Source of the DNA: Lantana camara
Taxonomy: Eukaryota; Streptophyta; Magnoliopsida; Lamiales; Verbenaceae
Length of the DNA stretch: 64,000 bases
NCBI GenBank assembly: GCA_037501455.1
Contig: CM074862.1
Coordinates: 84,467,501-84,531,500 of the forward strand
Reading direction: 5' to 3'
The translations under genes and the position numbers were made by a program. This document shows, one piece after another, positions 34,496 through 47,367 of the stretch; position 1 is the first letter of the stretch, and the number at the start of each line of letters is the position of its first letter. The notes under the pieces are model-generated. The model saw only the letters and a list, made by a program, of their open reading frames with translations, did no database searches and was not told the DNA's origin.

Positions 34496-35020
34496 TCACA
34501 GAAACAATTGTATGAAGAAAGTGAGCAGATAAACATTGAAAAATCAAACAATTTCTTTTAGACGAACAATAAAAGAAAGATCGAAATGGGTTCTACCTTA
34601 ACTAGCCTAATTAAAAAACCTCAACCAAAATGGATCAAAGTGCAACGAATCAAAGAGATTTCTGGTTTGGGCAGAACGAAAGCTTTGTCAAAGAAGGTCA
34701 TTGTTTAATGGCAAATGGAGGAGGTTATGGTCAAGATTCCAGTACACTGTTTAAGTTAATTAATTGTTAACTACATTTTATATACTAATTAGCATAGATT
34801 GTTGGATCTTGATATTATAAATTTCGATTTTTGTGGTAGCCAAGGGGTTGGGGGTGCTAGTTAGCATATATGGCTAGATTTTGATTTATGGATAATATCC
34901 TCAATATTAATTCAAAGAGTTGGAAAAAGTGCAAGGGAAAAGTTGAAAATAAAACATTTTCCGCTCCACAAATATTGTTAAAAGTTAACGGTTGGGACTC
35001 AATATGTTCAAAATTATTTC
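34496..35020. other. Sequence between the carrier-like exon and the copia element, nothing recognised
   Basis: No exon of the carrier gene or other coding region could be supported. It would contain the sequence upstream of the exon at 34202-34495 if the gene had not been broken. Confidence 0.5.
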
Positions 35021-36029
35021 GGTTAGCATTCAAGGTTTTGAATTGATCAACAAAAAGTGTTGCATGGTTCTTACTTCTGGAAACTCTATCGGAACAAACC
35101 ATTCCCTTCGTATCTCAGCTCAAAAGTCCAACACAGGTTTCAAGGAATTGAATAATGTTTTACTTAAATTATAAATATACTTGTAAAGCCTTTTTGCAGT
35201 AATTCAACAAAAATAGCCAACAATGTTTGACCTACCCATCCCACTTGACTGAAGAAGAGATATTGCTTTGCTTTGTACCTGCTCATTGGGAAGTGAACCC
35301 AGTTTGAAATTCAAAGTTATGCAACGGTCATCTCTTGGAAGCTATTTATAGAGACTTACTTTCAGCACAAAAACTGATTCTTCCAACCTTTCTTTGCTGC
35401 TACTTTCTTTTGTTTACACCTTAGAGAGTTAGTTCTCTGGTGGGTAGTGTTGCGAGAAGTTTGGGAATCCTGGAGCTTAGTCTGTTTTGTACCAGTCATG
35501 GTTATTGATTGTACCAGACGGGCTCCATTTGTTTTGTATCTTGTAATCTCTCATATATTTAAGTGACCCGTTGAAAATCCTAAGTCTAACAACTTAGGTA
35601 GAGGATTAATCCTTTTGGTTTGTGTTTTTCACAACCATTGGGGCCAAACCTCTCTAAATCTCTAGTCTGGTGTTTCAACATTTCTTTATCTTTGGTTGAG
35701 ACTTGATTAGCTCTAAGTAGAGCTGTTGCTTTGGCCATAACTGTGTTTCATCAGATCTATCTTGGTCAAGTTCGTTAGCTCATGATTGAGCCACTGGATT
35801 ATATGAATATTGTGTGGATGAAATAACTTGGTTAAAGCATTGTGATTGTTAAATTAGTCATCCACCAAGTCTTGAAGCTGTGATTGATTGAAGTCACTAC
35901 TAGAAAAACGGGTTTTAATGACGCCGGAAAGCGTCATGATAGGCTGGTTTTTGTGACGCTTTCGATGTTGTGACGCTATCCAAAAGCGTCACGTAAGTAG
36001 GCGTCACAAAAGGTTATTGTGACGCTAAT

Positions 36030-36371
36030 ATTGTGACGGTTTGCAGTGTCATTAAAGAAGCGATATTGTGACGCCTTAGAGCGTCACATTAACTCCTATT
36101 GTGACGCTTTTCAACGTCATATGTAATACATAACTACTATAACTACCTGCTAATACGACACCTAAAAGCGTCGCAATAGATCTAATATTGTGACGCGAAT
36201 ATTGTGACGGTTTGCAGTGTCATTAAAGAAGCGATATTGTGACGCTTTAGAGCGTCACATTAAATCCTATTGTGACGCTTTTCAGCGTCATATGTAATAC
36301 GTAACTACTATAACTACCTGCTAATACGACACCTAAAAGCGTCGCAATAGAGCTTAATATGACGCCTTAAA
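36030..36371 (+). repeat. 171-bp tandem duplication in the left subterminal region of CACTA 2
   Basis: ATTGTGACGGTTTGCAGTGT starts at 36030 and again at 36201, and the following ~170 bp are nearly the same in both. Each unit contains several GTGACGC/GCGTCAC sites, so the duplication doubles the probable binding sites. Confidence 0.9.
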
Positions 36372-36883
36372 GCGTCACAATAGGTCTTAACATGACGCCG
36401 TAAAAGCGCCACAATAGGACTTAATATGACGCAATAAAGCGTCATAATAAATTGTATTATGCCGGAATAAATGTCATTAAAACTTACGTTATGACAGAAA
36501 AAAGCGTCACGATAAGGTATATTATGACGGAATAAAATGTCACAATAACATATATATAAATAATATTATGCAATTAATAATAAAATCATAATTAAAAAAA
36601 CCAAATCAAGTAACTTAGTATTAATATGTTTACGAAATTTCCAATCCAAAATAATATTAATTACAATAATGTGTGCCTAATATATGACATTGGCCATATC
36701 AACAAAAATGACAAAATGTTAAGTGTCTATGCCGGCCACTTGCAATACATACTTAAGAGTCATTTGCGTATTAAAATAAAACAAACGAAGTCTCACAAAT
36801 TGTGTCAATCTTGAGCCACAACCGATACAAACAAATCATTATTGTAGTCAATATTAAATCCATACGAAATAAATTTTCAAGAG

Positions 36884-38487
36884 CTAATGAATGATCCTTA
36901 CCAAATTTTTTGGCCATGCAACAACCTCCCCAACTGCATCGCCAATAGTTTTGAAATATGATGTGGGGCGAATTAAATCTTCATCCCCTTCCACGGCAAC
37001 ACTGATAACCACCTCAAACCAATTATTTCCCAACAATACTTGCCCCACTCTTTTTGATGGATCCAAACTTTGAAGAGAACCAATTGCCACGGTTTTAGAA
37101 GAATCAAATATACTTTTTAATAACACTTTTGATCCAACCTACACAATTTAGACCAAAAAGAACAATAGGATCAACAACTGTCTTGACAAACCACCACAAA
37201 ATATTCAAGAATGATTTTAACCTGAAATTTACTCAAAAAATATTTTAAATAAAGTATGTTTTTATTATGAGTTATTTTTTTCGATTTTGTAGTCTAATCA
37301 TAATAAAGATCAACACTTGGAGCTGAAATCCAAAGGATCAAGATTAAGGAAGATGTACCTGTAGAGATGTAATGTTCATTGACGATGATGTGGTTGGGCG
37401 AAATGTTGTTTCATGAAATCGAGACGATGACGATGAAGGGACTCTAGGTGTTTCAGAAGGAGATGTGTCTGTTGCTCGTTGCATGTTCATTTTCAGCAGT
37501 TCTTGTATTTGTCTATTTTGTTCTTGTACAATTTGCTTCAATTCATCAATATCTTTCTTGTAACTCATGTGCATCCGAGAAGACCTACCTCCAACATGGA
37601 TATCACCATATACATCTGTAGTAGAGATCCCATAGCCATACATTCGTACTCTTCCCCATTTGTCTTCTCCAACAACTTGAGAAAATATGTCATTAGGCCC
37701 AACATCTTTCGAATTAGGCGCAAGCTCCCTTTTTTTCTCTTGTAATTTTTCCTATCAATTACAGCATAAACATGCTTTTAATGTTGATGTATAGAATAAG
37801 ACATTATAATCAGATAATACTCATTAAAAGTAAGGGAAATCATAATAAGAAATGTTTCCTTACCAACGTATTTGCTACAGTAGCATTAGAAGTCTGTCCA
37901 TCTTTTGTATAACATTTTTCAAATAGGTCGATCCTACTAAGATCATCAGTCTGTTCGTTGTCTCCATTTCCTTCACCATCACCACAAGCTGCATCTCTTA
38001 AGGCCTTTGCTTCTTTCTGGGGAAAAAATATCAAATGAGTTATGAATTAAAGTAAGATAATCTATATGATAAAGTCAAAAAAAATGGAACAAAGAAACCT
38101 TCATGTCATCTCGAATTTGGGAGAAACTCTTTTTTCCTGTGATATGCATCATTGTCTTTTGTGCCCTGTTCTCTTTGTTTTGAGCACTAACTTTCTAAAA
38201 GCAAACAAAAGAATGATAGACAATTCATTTATATATAAATATGGAGCTTAACTAAAATTCATGACAAACTATCTTACTCGAGCTCTATCACTGCTCCAAC
38301 GGATAACAAGATTCTTCCACTGATCGGGTAGCACTCTTTCATCATTTGTATCAGGCCGCTTCCTCAAGTTTTCCTCCATTGACAAGTTTGGATCAAAGTA
38401 TTTACTCTTCACTCTATTCTTCCACGTTCTCCAACTTTTAGATAAAGTATCCCAAGATAAAGTTTGGCATTGCGATAGCACTAACAT
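36884..38487 (-). CDS. TNP1/En-Spm-type plant transposase-associated protein (Transposase_24 family), at least five exons
   Basis: Minus-strand exons are about 38278-38487, 38099-38194, 37864-38016, 37359-37751 and 36884-37138. Each border has GT and AG, every intron is phase 0 and no exon contains a stop, so the reading frame is continuous (about 370 codons). Family features in order are K-S-K-Y-F-D-P-N-L-S and V-L-P-D-Q-W-K-N-L-V (first exon), H-I-T-G-K-K-S-F-S-Q-I-R, SRIDLFEKCYTKDG, W-G-R-V-R-M-Y-G-Y-G, a coiled stretch (DELKQIVQEQNRQIQELLKM) and V-V-A-W-P-K-N-L-V at the end. These proteins are carried by many plant CACTA elements and are thought to bind the subterminal repeats. The true start is not fixed, and ATG 38487 may lie in an upstream intron. 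Intactness suggests a young copy. Confidence 0.82.
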
Positions 38488-41400
38488 ATGTAATTATGCA
38501 ACTGATAAACCGCATGTAAATGGAGATTATGTAGTCGAATAGTTGTCTTTTTCGTTGAACTACTGTTATTTCTGTTAACAGAATATTATTGCAGATAGCT
38601 CCACCATACATTCTTATCTATTATCTGCACCGCATTCTGTAAGAAAGAAGTTTTATATATATTTTTCTTACCACTGTTGGCATGATTTCTTCTGAAAAAA
38701 ATAATCACTGCAACCTCCCGTACAGCACATATTACATAAATCCCCCTTCTAAATTTTAAGATATTACACGTACCTCCCTCTATTGATTTATTTCATTCAA
38801 ATTCTAATAAGTTCTCCAAATCCAGGGCAGAAGGGCTAATGGACACATCGTACATCAGATATTGATAATTCCATCAATTTATCATAAACAAGGTCAAAGT
38901 AATGAACTTTTCAGGCCAATTTCCACGGTTAATATTTAACATACAGCATTCAAGCTACACATACAATGACACTAATCTCTTAAAACATACAAAATGACAC
39001 TTGACTTATCATAGATCTTCCTTTCGAACTGTTTGAGCTCATATATTTATTGAAACTACATACAGAAATAGCCATTGTTAAGGGTATCCAAAGAGCTCAT
39101 CAAAAGTGTTTAGTAAAGAAGTAAATAGAGTGAAAGTGCAGATTAGACCGTTCACTCACAACTGACAGCACAAATAAAGAAATGAATTGTGAGGGGTTTT
39201 TCGTGGAAAGTTGGGGCTGGGGCAGGGACAGCTGCACATATATAATATAATGAAGCAAACGTTTAATTTGTAAACAGATCTAGTTTATACATTTTTTATA
39301 TGGTTATTGCTCCTTTAATTTCAGAACATATGCAATGAAATTCGTATATTTTGTCACATTTAAGAAGTTTCTTGGTTCATGATTGCAGAAGGAATATTTG
39401 TAAACTATGCTGAAAATTTTAATCCTTAAATATATTAAGAGCAAAACTGAGTCAAATCAGCAAAAATGATTGTAAATCCCAGCTGAACTTTATCCATATT
39501 AGCCATATACCTAAAATAACAATAAGGCACCTAACATTTAAGGATTTCCTTATGACCTTTTCACATTTTTACATAGATACAGATAATTGCTTACCGGAGA
39601 AAGTTTGAATGCACACCCTTTTGCTGTCTTACTTGATTAATTATGTTCCTTTCTTCAAAACAATGAGTGCCTTCAGAAAACAATTAAAAAATAACTGTTA
39701 TTCAAAACAACCTAGTTCATATTTTGGGGAGGTATCGAACTGTTATTTCTCCTGAATAAATAATGTACACTTTCACAAATTCAAAATAAAAATAATGCAA
39801 TTTAAGGGGTGCTTTACATATATACTCGCCAAAAGTGTCAGCATTATATGTGCAGTTAAATAAGTTAGTGTAATTCACGAGTCATAGGGCGCATGGGCAA
39901 CAGGCTGGAATCCTATTGTCATGATGATTGTTATCTATTTATGTACTTATCTAATGATTTATGAGATGGAATTCAAAATAAAAGTATGCTATTAGAGAAT
40001 GTATCTAATTGTTTAATCAGTACATCAAGGTTGTAATGAGAAGCAAATGACACATGGAAGAGTATTAAGAATAAAATACAAGTTTTGGAGACATTTGTAC
40101 TAAATTTGAGCCTTGTGTGACAATTATTTTAAAATTTTCAGAACTTTGCACCACCAGTTTTAAGTAAAAAAATTACGTTTACTCTATCAAACGAAGTCGG
40201 ATTAATCTGAAATTTCATGGGAATATACTCAATATATTCATAAGTTTCCCTATAAAAAGGTTTTGAGAAATTCATACATTTACCCACTCTTCTCAAGCCA
40301 TTATTGTAGACCAGAAAACGGGGGACTGCTGGGTCGTTTTGAATTTTTCTCGGGTATCAAATGGACTCGGATTATCATAAAATTTAACAGACCTAAACCT
40401 TAATATACTAGTAATATCCAGTTAAAACAGTTTTTAAAACCGAGGTCGTATGAGTTCTAACTTTGCATCTGAATTCTCTGTATACATGCTGTCACAGTTG
40501 GGTTCATGCATTCCGCACTCTTAATCATGCAAAACCCATCCAAAAACATCAAAACTTATGACCCAATTTTGCCTACAATGTTCCTTAACATATGTAATAT
40601 ATAAACACTCAAGTTTTCATGCTTTAAGATAGTCAAATCAGCAATTCAATCAAAATATTTTCGTACCCTGTTTTAAAACAAATTCCAACTGATAAACTCA
40701 ATGAATACAAAATCATCTTTAATTACATGTTTAGGCCAAGAACTCATGCTAAAACAAGCCTACATCACATCCACTTGAATTTACCTGTGATATATTCTCT
40801 CAAATATTCTAATGTAAAATGTTACCTGTTCAAGTCGTTGAAGCAGAGCAGTTTTGAATTGTCAAACACCACCACCACTTGAATTTTTATCCAAGTTATC
40901 AGCTACTTCAAAAGCACAAAAGCGTCCTGGAAAGGAAATAACACCATCAAAATCCTAAAATATAAATTTATCTTGAACTATATTATAAATTTCTTAAATA
41001 TATCTGAAATTATTGGGTCAATGTTACAACAACTTATGTTTTCTACTTAGTATTTACCAAAAGGTATCTAATTTGCAATCTGAAACCAGCATTTCTGAAA
41101 ATGTCTCATCTACATACCATTATTATAACAAACACTAGAAATCAACCAAATAGTGGTTCTTATGCTACAGACTTCACACTTGCCTACAACTAGAAACATA
41201 AGAAATTTGGAAACAAGACAAGTTGTAGAAAGAGCAACCAATAGCTGAAACTCTTAAAATATATAACAAAATACATTTTCATATATAACATAATAAAAGG
41301 TGTTAAGAGTATCAAAATGAGAATTAACATTTCATTACTTGAACAAACAAGAAATGAGCATTGAATAGTATTTATGTATTTAAACAATTAGAAGCTGTTA

Positions 41401-44370
41401 TAATCCAACATTCTGCACACACCAATGCAATGTAGCTAGGCCTTCAAAATTCCAAATTACATTTAGTTATGACAGTTGCAAGTTAACTTGTAATATATTA
41501 TTAAAGAGCAAAAACATGGTTAATAATTAATTCCAATTTGAGGATTAAACCAGCATGTCAATGACCACTTCACACGCCGCTTACATAATTTCAGATTTAA
41601 AAGAATTTAGAGTATCAATGTGGTATCTACATATCCACAATCAGTTCAGTACTCATACTCAGCAGATCATATATAGCAGCTATGGAAATACATAATTATG
41701 CTCCTTAGCTGATCATATATCTCACAGTTTAGTTTAAAAGCCCCAATACAGACATGTATCTAAAATAGCATATTACAAGCTTTAATTTACTCATCTCACT
41801 AAATGTATCTTTGCTGGCTGTTCAATAGTTTACTACAGTTCAATTTGTGTTTTGGTGCCTATCTCATCTGTATAAGACTAAAATGGGATGTGTTCATCTA
41901 ATCCATGAAACTAAAAAATGTGCCCACAAATAGAAATTAGAAATGAAATCATAGAAAGTTCAGATTAATTATCAGGATACCTAAGACATGACCAAAATAA
42001 AGAGAAAGCATTACCTTGCAATAGCAGATAGTTTACTGTTATCTTCTTGCACGTTCATTAGCTTAGCCATGGAAAAAACTACAGGAACAAGTGGCAGTTG
42101 GAATTGTCATTTATCAATTTATGTAAAATGTTGCGCATAAAGATTGCAGTTGTTATACGAGGATAGCAGAAACATAAAGCACCATCATAAAAATTAAATA
42201 CGAATATAAAATATGTGATAGCATCAACTAATAAAGCTTTCAAAATAGCTTAAACAATTGACCCCATTTGAATGCTTGATCCTTGAATAGAAGAATGTAC
42301 CATGCTCATTTATGCATAATATGAAGCTTTTCAATTAGGTAGAGAATTAATCCAATGTGAAAGCTATAAAAAGATATTAGCTATAGTCATGATAGCACAG
42401 GAAGACATATTTAGAAAGACAATCTATAAGGACAGGGGCATTAGTATATGAAAATTAACAGAGAATGGAATTCCTCAACATCGACTGTCATATGAGACCA
42501 ACCACTTAGCCTAGAACAGACAGAAGGTCATAAAAACATGCATTGGGAGGTCAGTGAGAGGGGTAAAGATACTTGCAAGGACAAAGGTATCATTGACAAT
42601 GCACTTCAAACATTTTAGTAAAAGCCATGTTGGTGTGGAAGTGTTTTGATATTTACATGATACAAAACTATCATGTGGAGTTTGTAAGTTAAATAATGTA
42701 TTACGTTCCTTTACAGTTGCATATGCACCTTGGTCATTGACTAAGACTATAGATTTCTTGCATAAGTATAAGTACGTTTTCTTGACTTTTTTTTGTAAGG
42801 GAACAGAATATATATCCTAAACTCAACCATCAATATGACCATTCAAGCATGAAATTCAGCGACATAGTTAGAAAACGTATATTAATTAATTATGCAACTG
42901 TCTACAGTTTTCCAAAATGTAGTGAATAACCATCATCCCCAATTGATGATCTTCAAGAAGAACATACACAGACCATTTTAACCGTATCAAGTGAAATCAA
43001 CACAAAACCAGCCGATCCAAATGGAAAGAATGTAAAAATAATTGCTTCAATAAACTCAAGCAATCAAAAGGTATATTTACAAGATCTCATAATGCTCCAA
43101 TTTTCAAAGCCATCAGAAAATTAACAGTAAAATTGAACTGTTTGAAAACAGTTTACTAAATGTATCCACAATGAGCTCAGCCAAGCTGCATGTCAAGTTC
43201 AATGCTCAAACTCAAGTTCAATCAGCCCCAAATCCCCAGGACAAAACCAAGAAACAGAAAGCTATAGGGATATATAGGGAGCCGAAAAAGAAAATGAAAG
43301 TTACCAGGTTATCTTGTTTGAAGATTTAGGCTCAGAATATTCCATGTCATAAGCAGTTCATTGTTGTTGAAGAACACATCTTGATTACCTGCTTGCCTAG
43401 ATAGGAATAAGAACAAAGCTTTGTAAGGACATTGTACAGAATAACCAATGCAAAATGAATTATCTCAAACCTATATGAAATATTGGATTGATAGACGAAC
43501 TTCCTCTTCTTTTATAAATATAAAATCACAAATTACTTAGCATAATTAATTAACTCTTAAACTTTTCCAAAAATTTTGGCCAGAGAAATAGTACAAGACC
43601 ACACCCTCAACTTTCTGCGTATTTTCCATGAAGTACATTTCATCTAATAAATTGCAAACCACGATTAAAGGCAATTTCAAAAGAAAAAATGAGGATCTGA
43701 TAAATCAACTTCAGACATTTACAGCGTATTATACTTGAACTTAGCTCGCCTAAATAATTTCAGATAAAAGTAACTTCACATATTTACCGGCAAATTATCT
43801 TGTACAAGAGAAAGAGAATTCCGAATTTAACCCAGAAAAGGAAAGGTATTTCAGAGACTCACAGATTCAGCTTTCCACCGACTTCAAAATAGAAAATCAA
43901 CAGGCTCGAAAACTCGAAAATATCTTCAACTTTCCATCGAATTCAGATTTTCCAGCTTAATCCGGTGGTCTGGAAAAGAGAAAAAGAGAAGGGTTGGCAA
44001 GGCAGGGCGAGGCGAGGCAGCCGGTGGTCTGGAACCCGAACCCTAGTTCAGTGACTCAATGGCGGAGCAGCGATGCAGCGGCGGAGCAGCGATGCGTCGG
44101 CGGAGCAATGAGGCGGCGGAGCTTTGGAGATGTCTAACCTCCGATATCTTCGTATTTCCTTGACTTTGTTCAATTTCAGTGTAATTGTCTAATTGATGTC
44201 TCTCAATTTTCGTTGCTGGATAAAGTGAAATCGTGCTTCCCCCATTTTTTTTTACCAAGAAATATTTCCCTCATTTTTTTCGGTCCAAACCCGCCAAAAC
44301 TTACCGCTCAAAAGCCAGCCTCTTCTAATAAAATTAAAGAACTTATGATATTTTATAAAATATATACATA
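38488..44370 (-). other. CACTA 2 interior without recognisable coding sequence
   Basis: About 5.9 kb of AT-rich sequence holds only short frames. Near 43900-44260 the minus strand looks like a leader (44258 ATG, a 71-codon frame with Arg-rich end, then AACCCTAG context) that could be the 5' exon of the TNP1-like gene, with a long intron in between. A Transposase_21 domain was looked for and not seen. Confidence 0.45.
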
Positions 44371-44896
44371 TTGAGACGCTTATATATTAAAGCGTCAAGA
44401 TAAATATATTATATTGTGACGCTTTTTAAAAAAATGTCTCATTATGATTAATTTAGTTGATAAATAATATAATAATAAATAAAAATTAGATCTAATTAAA
44501 CGAATTTACAAAAAGCGTCGCAACAAGTGGTATGTTATGACGCCTTTTCAAAAGCGTCATATTAGAGCGTCATAACAGACTGTTTTTCTAGTAGTGAGTA
44601 TTACCTTGGCTGGTTCAAAGTTTATCTCATTGGAAAGGATTAAATTGTGAGATATTCTTGTTCAAAAACTTGTGCTTAAAGTGTCTATCAAGACCTTTGT
44701 CTTAAAACTACAAGAAGATTGATTCAAGTCAGAATCTTTGGAAGCTGATTTAGTCATTTCATTGTCACCCTGATAATTCTGAATGAGCTTGCTAGCTCTG
44801 AGCTTTGAATATTGATCTAAATTAACATTGTGTGAAAAGTTGTATTAGAATCAATTCACCCCTCCCCCCCCCCCCCCCCTCCTCTTGATCGACAAG

Positions 44897-44908
44897 TGGT
44901 ACCAGAGC
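44897..44908 (+). promoter_or_regulatory. Primer-binding site of the copia element
   Basis: TGGTACCAGAGC differs by one base from TGGTATCAGAGC, the site complementary to the 3' end of plant initiator tRNA-Met. It lies shortly after the 5' LTR and a C-rich run (about 44861-44880). Confidence 0.85.
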
Positions 44909-44955
44909 CTTGTGCTCATTATTTTTTGGTTTAACAACCAAGAGTTAAAAATCCT

Positions 44956-46062
44956 ATGGAGTCTTAGAATGAGACATATGCTGAGGGGGGTGTCACATAC
45001 TTGACCTCCGCTGCTTGATGGCTCAAACTATGCCACATGGAAAAATCAAATTGAAGAGTACTTCATCTCCATTGATTATGATTTATACGAAATTGTTCCC
45101 AGTGGAGCAAAAATTCCAATGAAACTGTTGATGGTATAAATGTTCCCAAACAAAAACATGAATTCACTGCTGATGACAAAAAGATGATCTCAATGAATGC
45201 TAAAGCCAAAAATATCTTATCTTGCTCACTATGCAAGAGTGAGTACAACCGTGTTAGCATCTGTGACAAAGCAAAGGATATGTGGGAAATGTTGCAGGTC
45301 ACCCATGAAGGATCATCTCAAGTTCGTCAAGAGAGATTGACTCTGCTGAACCATTGGTACGAAATGTTCCGGATGAAGGATGGGGAGACAATCAGTGAAA
45401 TGTACACCAATTTCATGGACATTATCAACAAAATGTTTGCCCTTGGAAAGGTTGTACCAGAAGAAGATCAAGTGCGAAAAACTCTAAGATCTCTACCCAA
45501 GGAATGGACTCCCAAAGTCACAACCATTCATAAAGCAAAGGATCTAACGAGGATAACAATTGCTCAGCTCATTGGGTCTCTTACCTCTCATGAGCTCGCA
45601 TTGATACCTGAGGAAGAAAGCACTGAAGCTAAGAAGAATATTACCTTCAGCACCAACGTGGATTAAGTTAGCGAGGATGATGAAGAACCCTAGAGTAAAA
45701 TCGATGAAGAAATTGCACTCATCACAAGAAGATTGAAGCATCTTGTTGTTGTCAAAAACAGTTTCCGGCGGAACAACTCCGGTAAGAAACCTAGTTCCAG
45801 CTCTTCCAACAATAACATTGTCTGTCACAACTGTTGAGAGCCAGGACACATCAGGCCTGATTGCCCCAAGCTGAAGGAGAATCTTAAGAGGGATAAGAAG
45901 CATACCTCGTTCAAAGTAACATGGAGTGATTCAGACTCTAAAGCCATTGAGAATGAAGAAGATTGTCTTGGGCTAATAGCAAACACTCAGGTACAGACTC
46001 TTCCACATCTTACTCTCTGGACTCTGAAAATGAAGTTAGTTCTATTGATGTTATAGCTCAAT
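44956..46062 (+). pseudogene. Copia (SIRE-like) Gag, N-terminal part
   Basis: After ATG 44956 there are early stops, then a long open stretch 45184-45666 of Retrotran_gag (UBN2) type: K-A-K-D-M-W-E-M-L, V-R-Q-E-R-L-T-L-L, M-K-D-G-E-T-I-S-E-M and TLRSLPKEWTPKVTTI. In the same frame, after TAA and TAG stops, is a zinc knuckle C-H-N-C-(stop)-E-P-G-H-I-R-P-D-C (45823-45864), with a TGA in place of one residue. Gag would form the particle and bind RNA. The solo LTR at 46063 interrupts it, and the rest follows at 59989. Confidence 0.85.
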
Positions 46063-46616
46063 TGTAACATCCCGATTCTTCGGCAATCCAGGTACAGCAT
46101 CACGAGAGAGTTTAATTTAGTATTTTTGTGATTTATGTGACATTGCATGCCTTATGTGTCAATTTGTAATTTTATTTAATCATGTGCGCATTAGAATTTA
46201 ATTAAATGGACTTGGACTCAATCGTCCAATATTTGCAAATTAGGGACCTAATTTTAATTAGGGTGTTTGAGCTTTCGTGGCTCCTTGAGCTCAAGAATTC
46301 GAATTCGAATTCTGACTTCACTTTTGGATTCATTTTGACGATTCGGGTCCAATAGGACTAGCCTTGCCTTTTTCTAAAGCCGTTTGACCTCCCTACCAAT
46401 TTAATTTCTAATCGATTGAACCAAACCTGTCTTGAACCGAATCGAACCGGTTTTCTTGGCCTTAATAAACTGAACCACCCCATCTCTCTCCCTCATTCTT
46501 GCTTGCACAATCAAAAGGGGGAGAAGAAAAGAAAAGAAGGGTTTTCTCCATCTTCAACCTTTGAGCTTAAGCCCCATCTCCATTTCTCGCCCAATCAACG
46601 ATCCAAGGTAAGATTT

Positions 46617-47333
46617 TGTTGGAAAACAGGAATCAGAAAGTAGCGGAAATTTAAAAATTTTCCAACAAAAGGATCTTGGACTCGCAATCGTGTATCCAAA
46701 TTCGTAGAAATTAGAAACTTACTTTTCAATAATCTTTCTTGAAGCGTTTTAAGCCACCCAAGAACGCTCTTCTCGCGGCTTGATCCCCTCTCGTTGGTAA
46801 AGCTCGAATCTTCAAAACTTCTAACTTGAAGCTCTCTAGAGATAGTCCACCAACTTGACTACAATCTAACTAGTAAGGATGCTAGTTCTCTAGTTAGTGT
46901 TTAGGCTTAACCTACGGTTTATTTTATCTTGGAGAAAGGACGGTGTTCAACGCATGAACCAAAAGAAGATTATCAATCACTCTCAAGGGGAGCTCGAGCT
47001 CCCCTATATATAATTGGGAGGGGTGTCCGAAAATCCTAGTCCTTATGGGCTAGGGTTTTGGTCCCTCTCTCCTATTACTTGATCATCTAGTAATTTTGAC
47101 TTTGACTTTGAATTCTAATTCAAATCTACTTTTAAGAGAGCTAAAATATCCAAACCTTTTTGGATATTATTATACTTTATTTATTAATAAATAAATAACT
47201 TATTTATCTAATTAATTAATTCGTAATTAATTAACTAGATTATTTTTCTCCAAAATAAGACTTTCTTTTTAATTCAAAAATTAAACCAAAGTTTATTAAA
47301 TAATTAACACATTAATTATTTAATCACATATAT

Positions 47334-47367
<34 letters not shown>

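Larger units (their letters stand above)
35895..44596. mobile_element. CACTA (En/Spm-type) transposon 2 with TNP1-like gene, 8702 bp
   Basis: The ends CACTACTAGAAAAAC (35895) and GTTTTTCTAGTAGTG (44596) are a perfect 15-bp inverted repeat. The 3-bp TSD AGT is at 35892-35894 and 44597-44599. Both ends carry many GTGACGC/GCGTCAC motifs, often as short hairpins. A minus-strand TNP1/En-Spm-type gene lies at 36884-38487. No TNPD (Transposase_21, the catalytic transposase) could be found, so it is non-autonomous. Confidence 0.93.
35021..44860 (+). mobile_element. 5' LTR of the copia element, split by CACTA 2 (about 1.1 kb without it)
   Basis: LTR sequence runs 35021-35894 and resumes at 44600 after the CACTA. 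The right border is set near AATCAATTCA (44860), before a C-run and the primer-binding site, and is approximate. The left part matches the 3' LTR (63764 onward) with only scattered differences. Confidence 0.75.

Noticed and set aside
41190..41387. Membrane-like 65-codon minus-strand frame in CACTA 2
   Set aside because: Composition effect of AT-rich DNA, with no support from neighbours.
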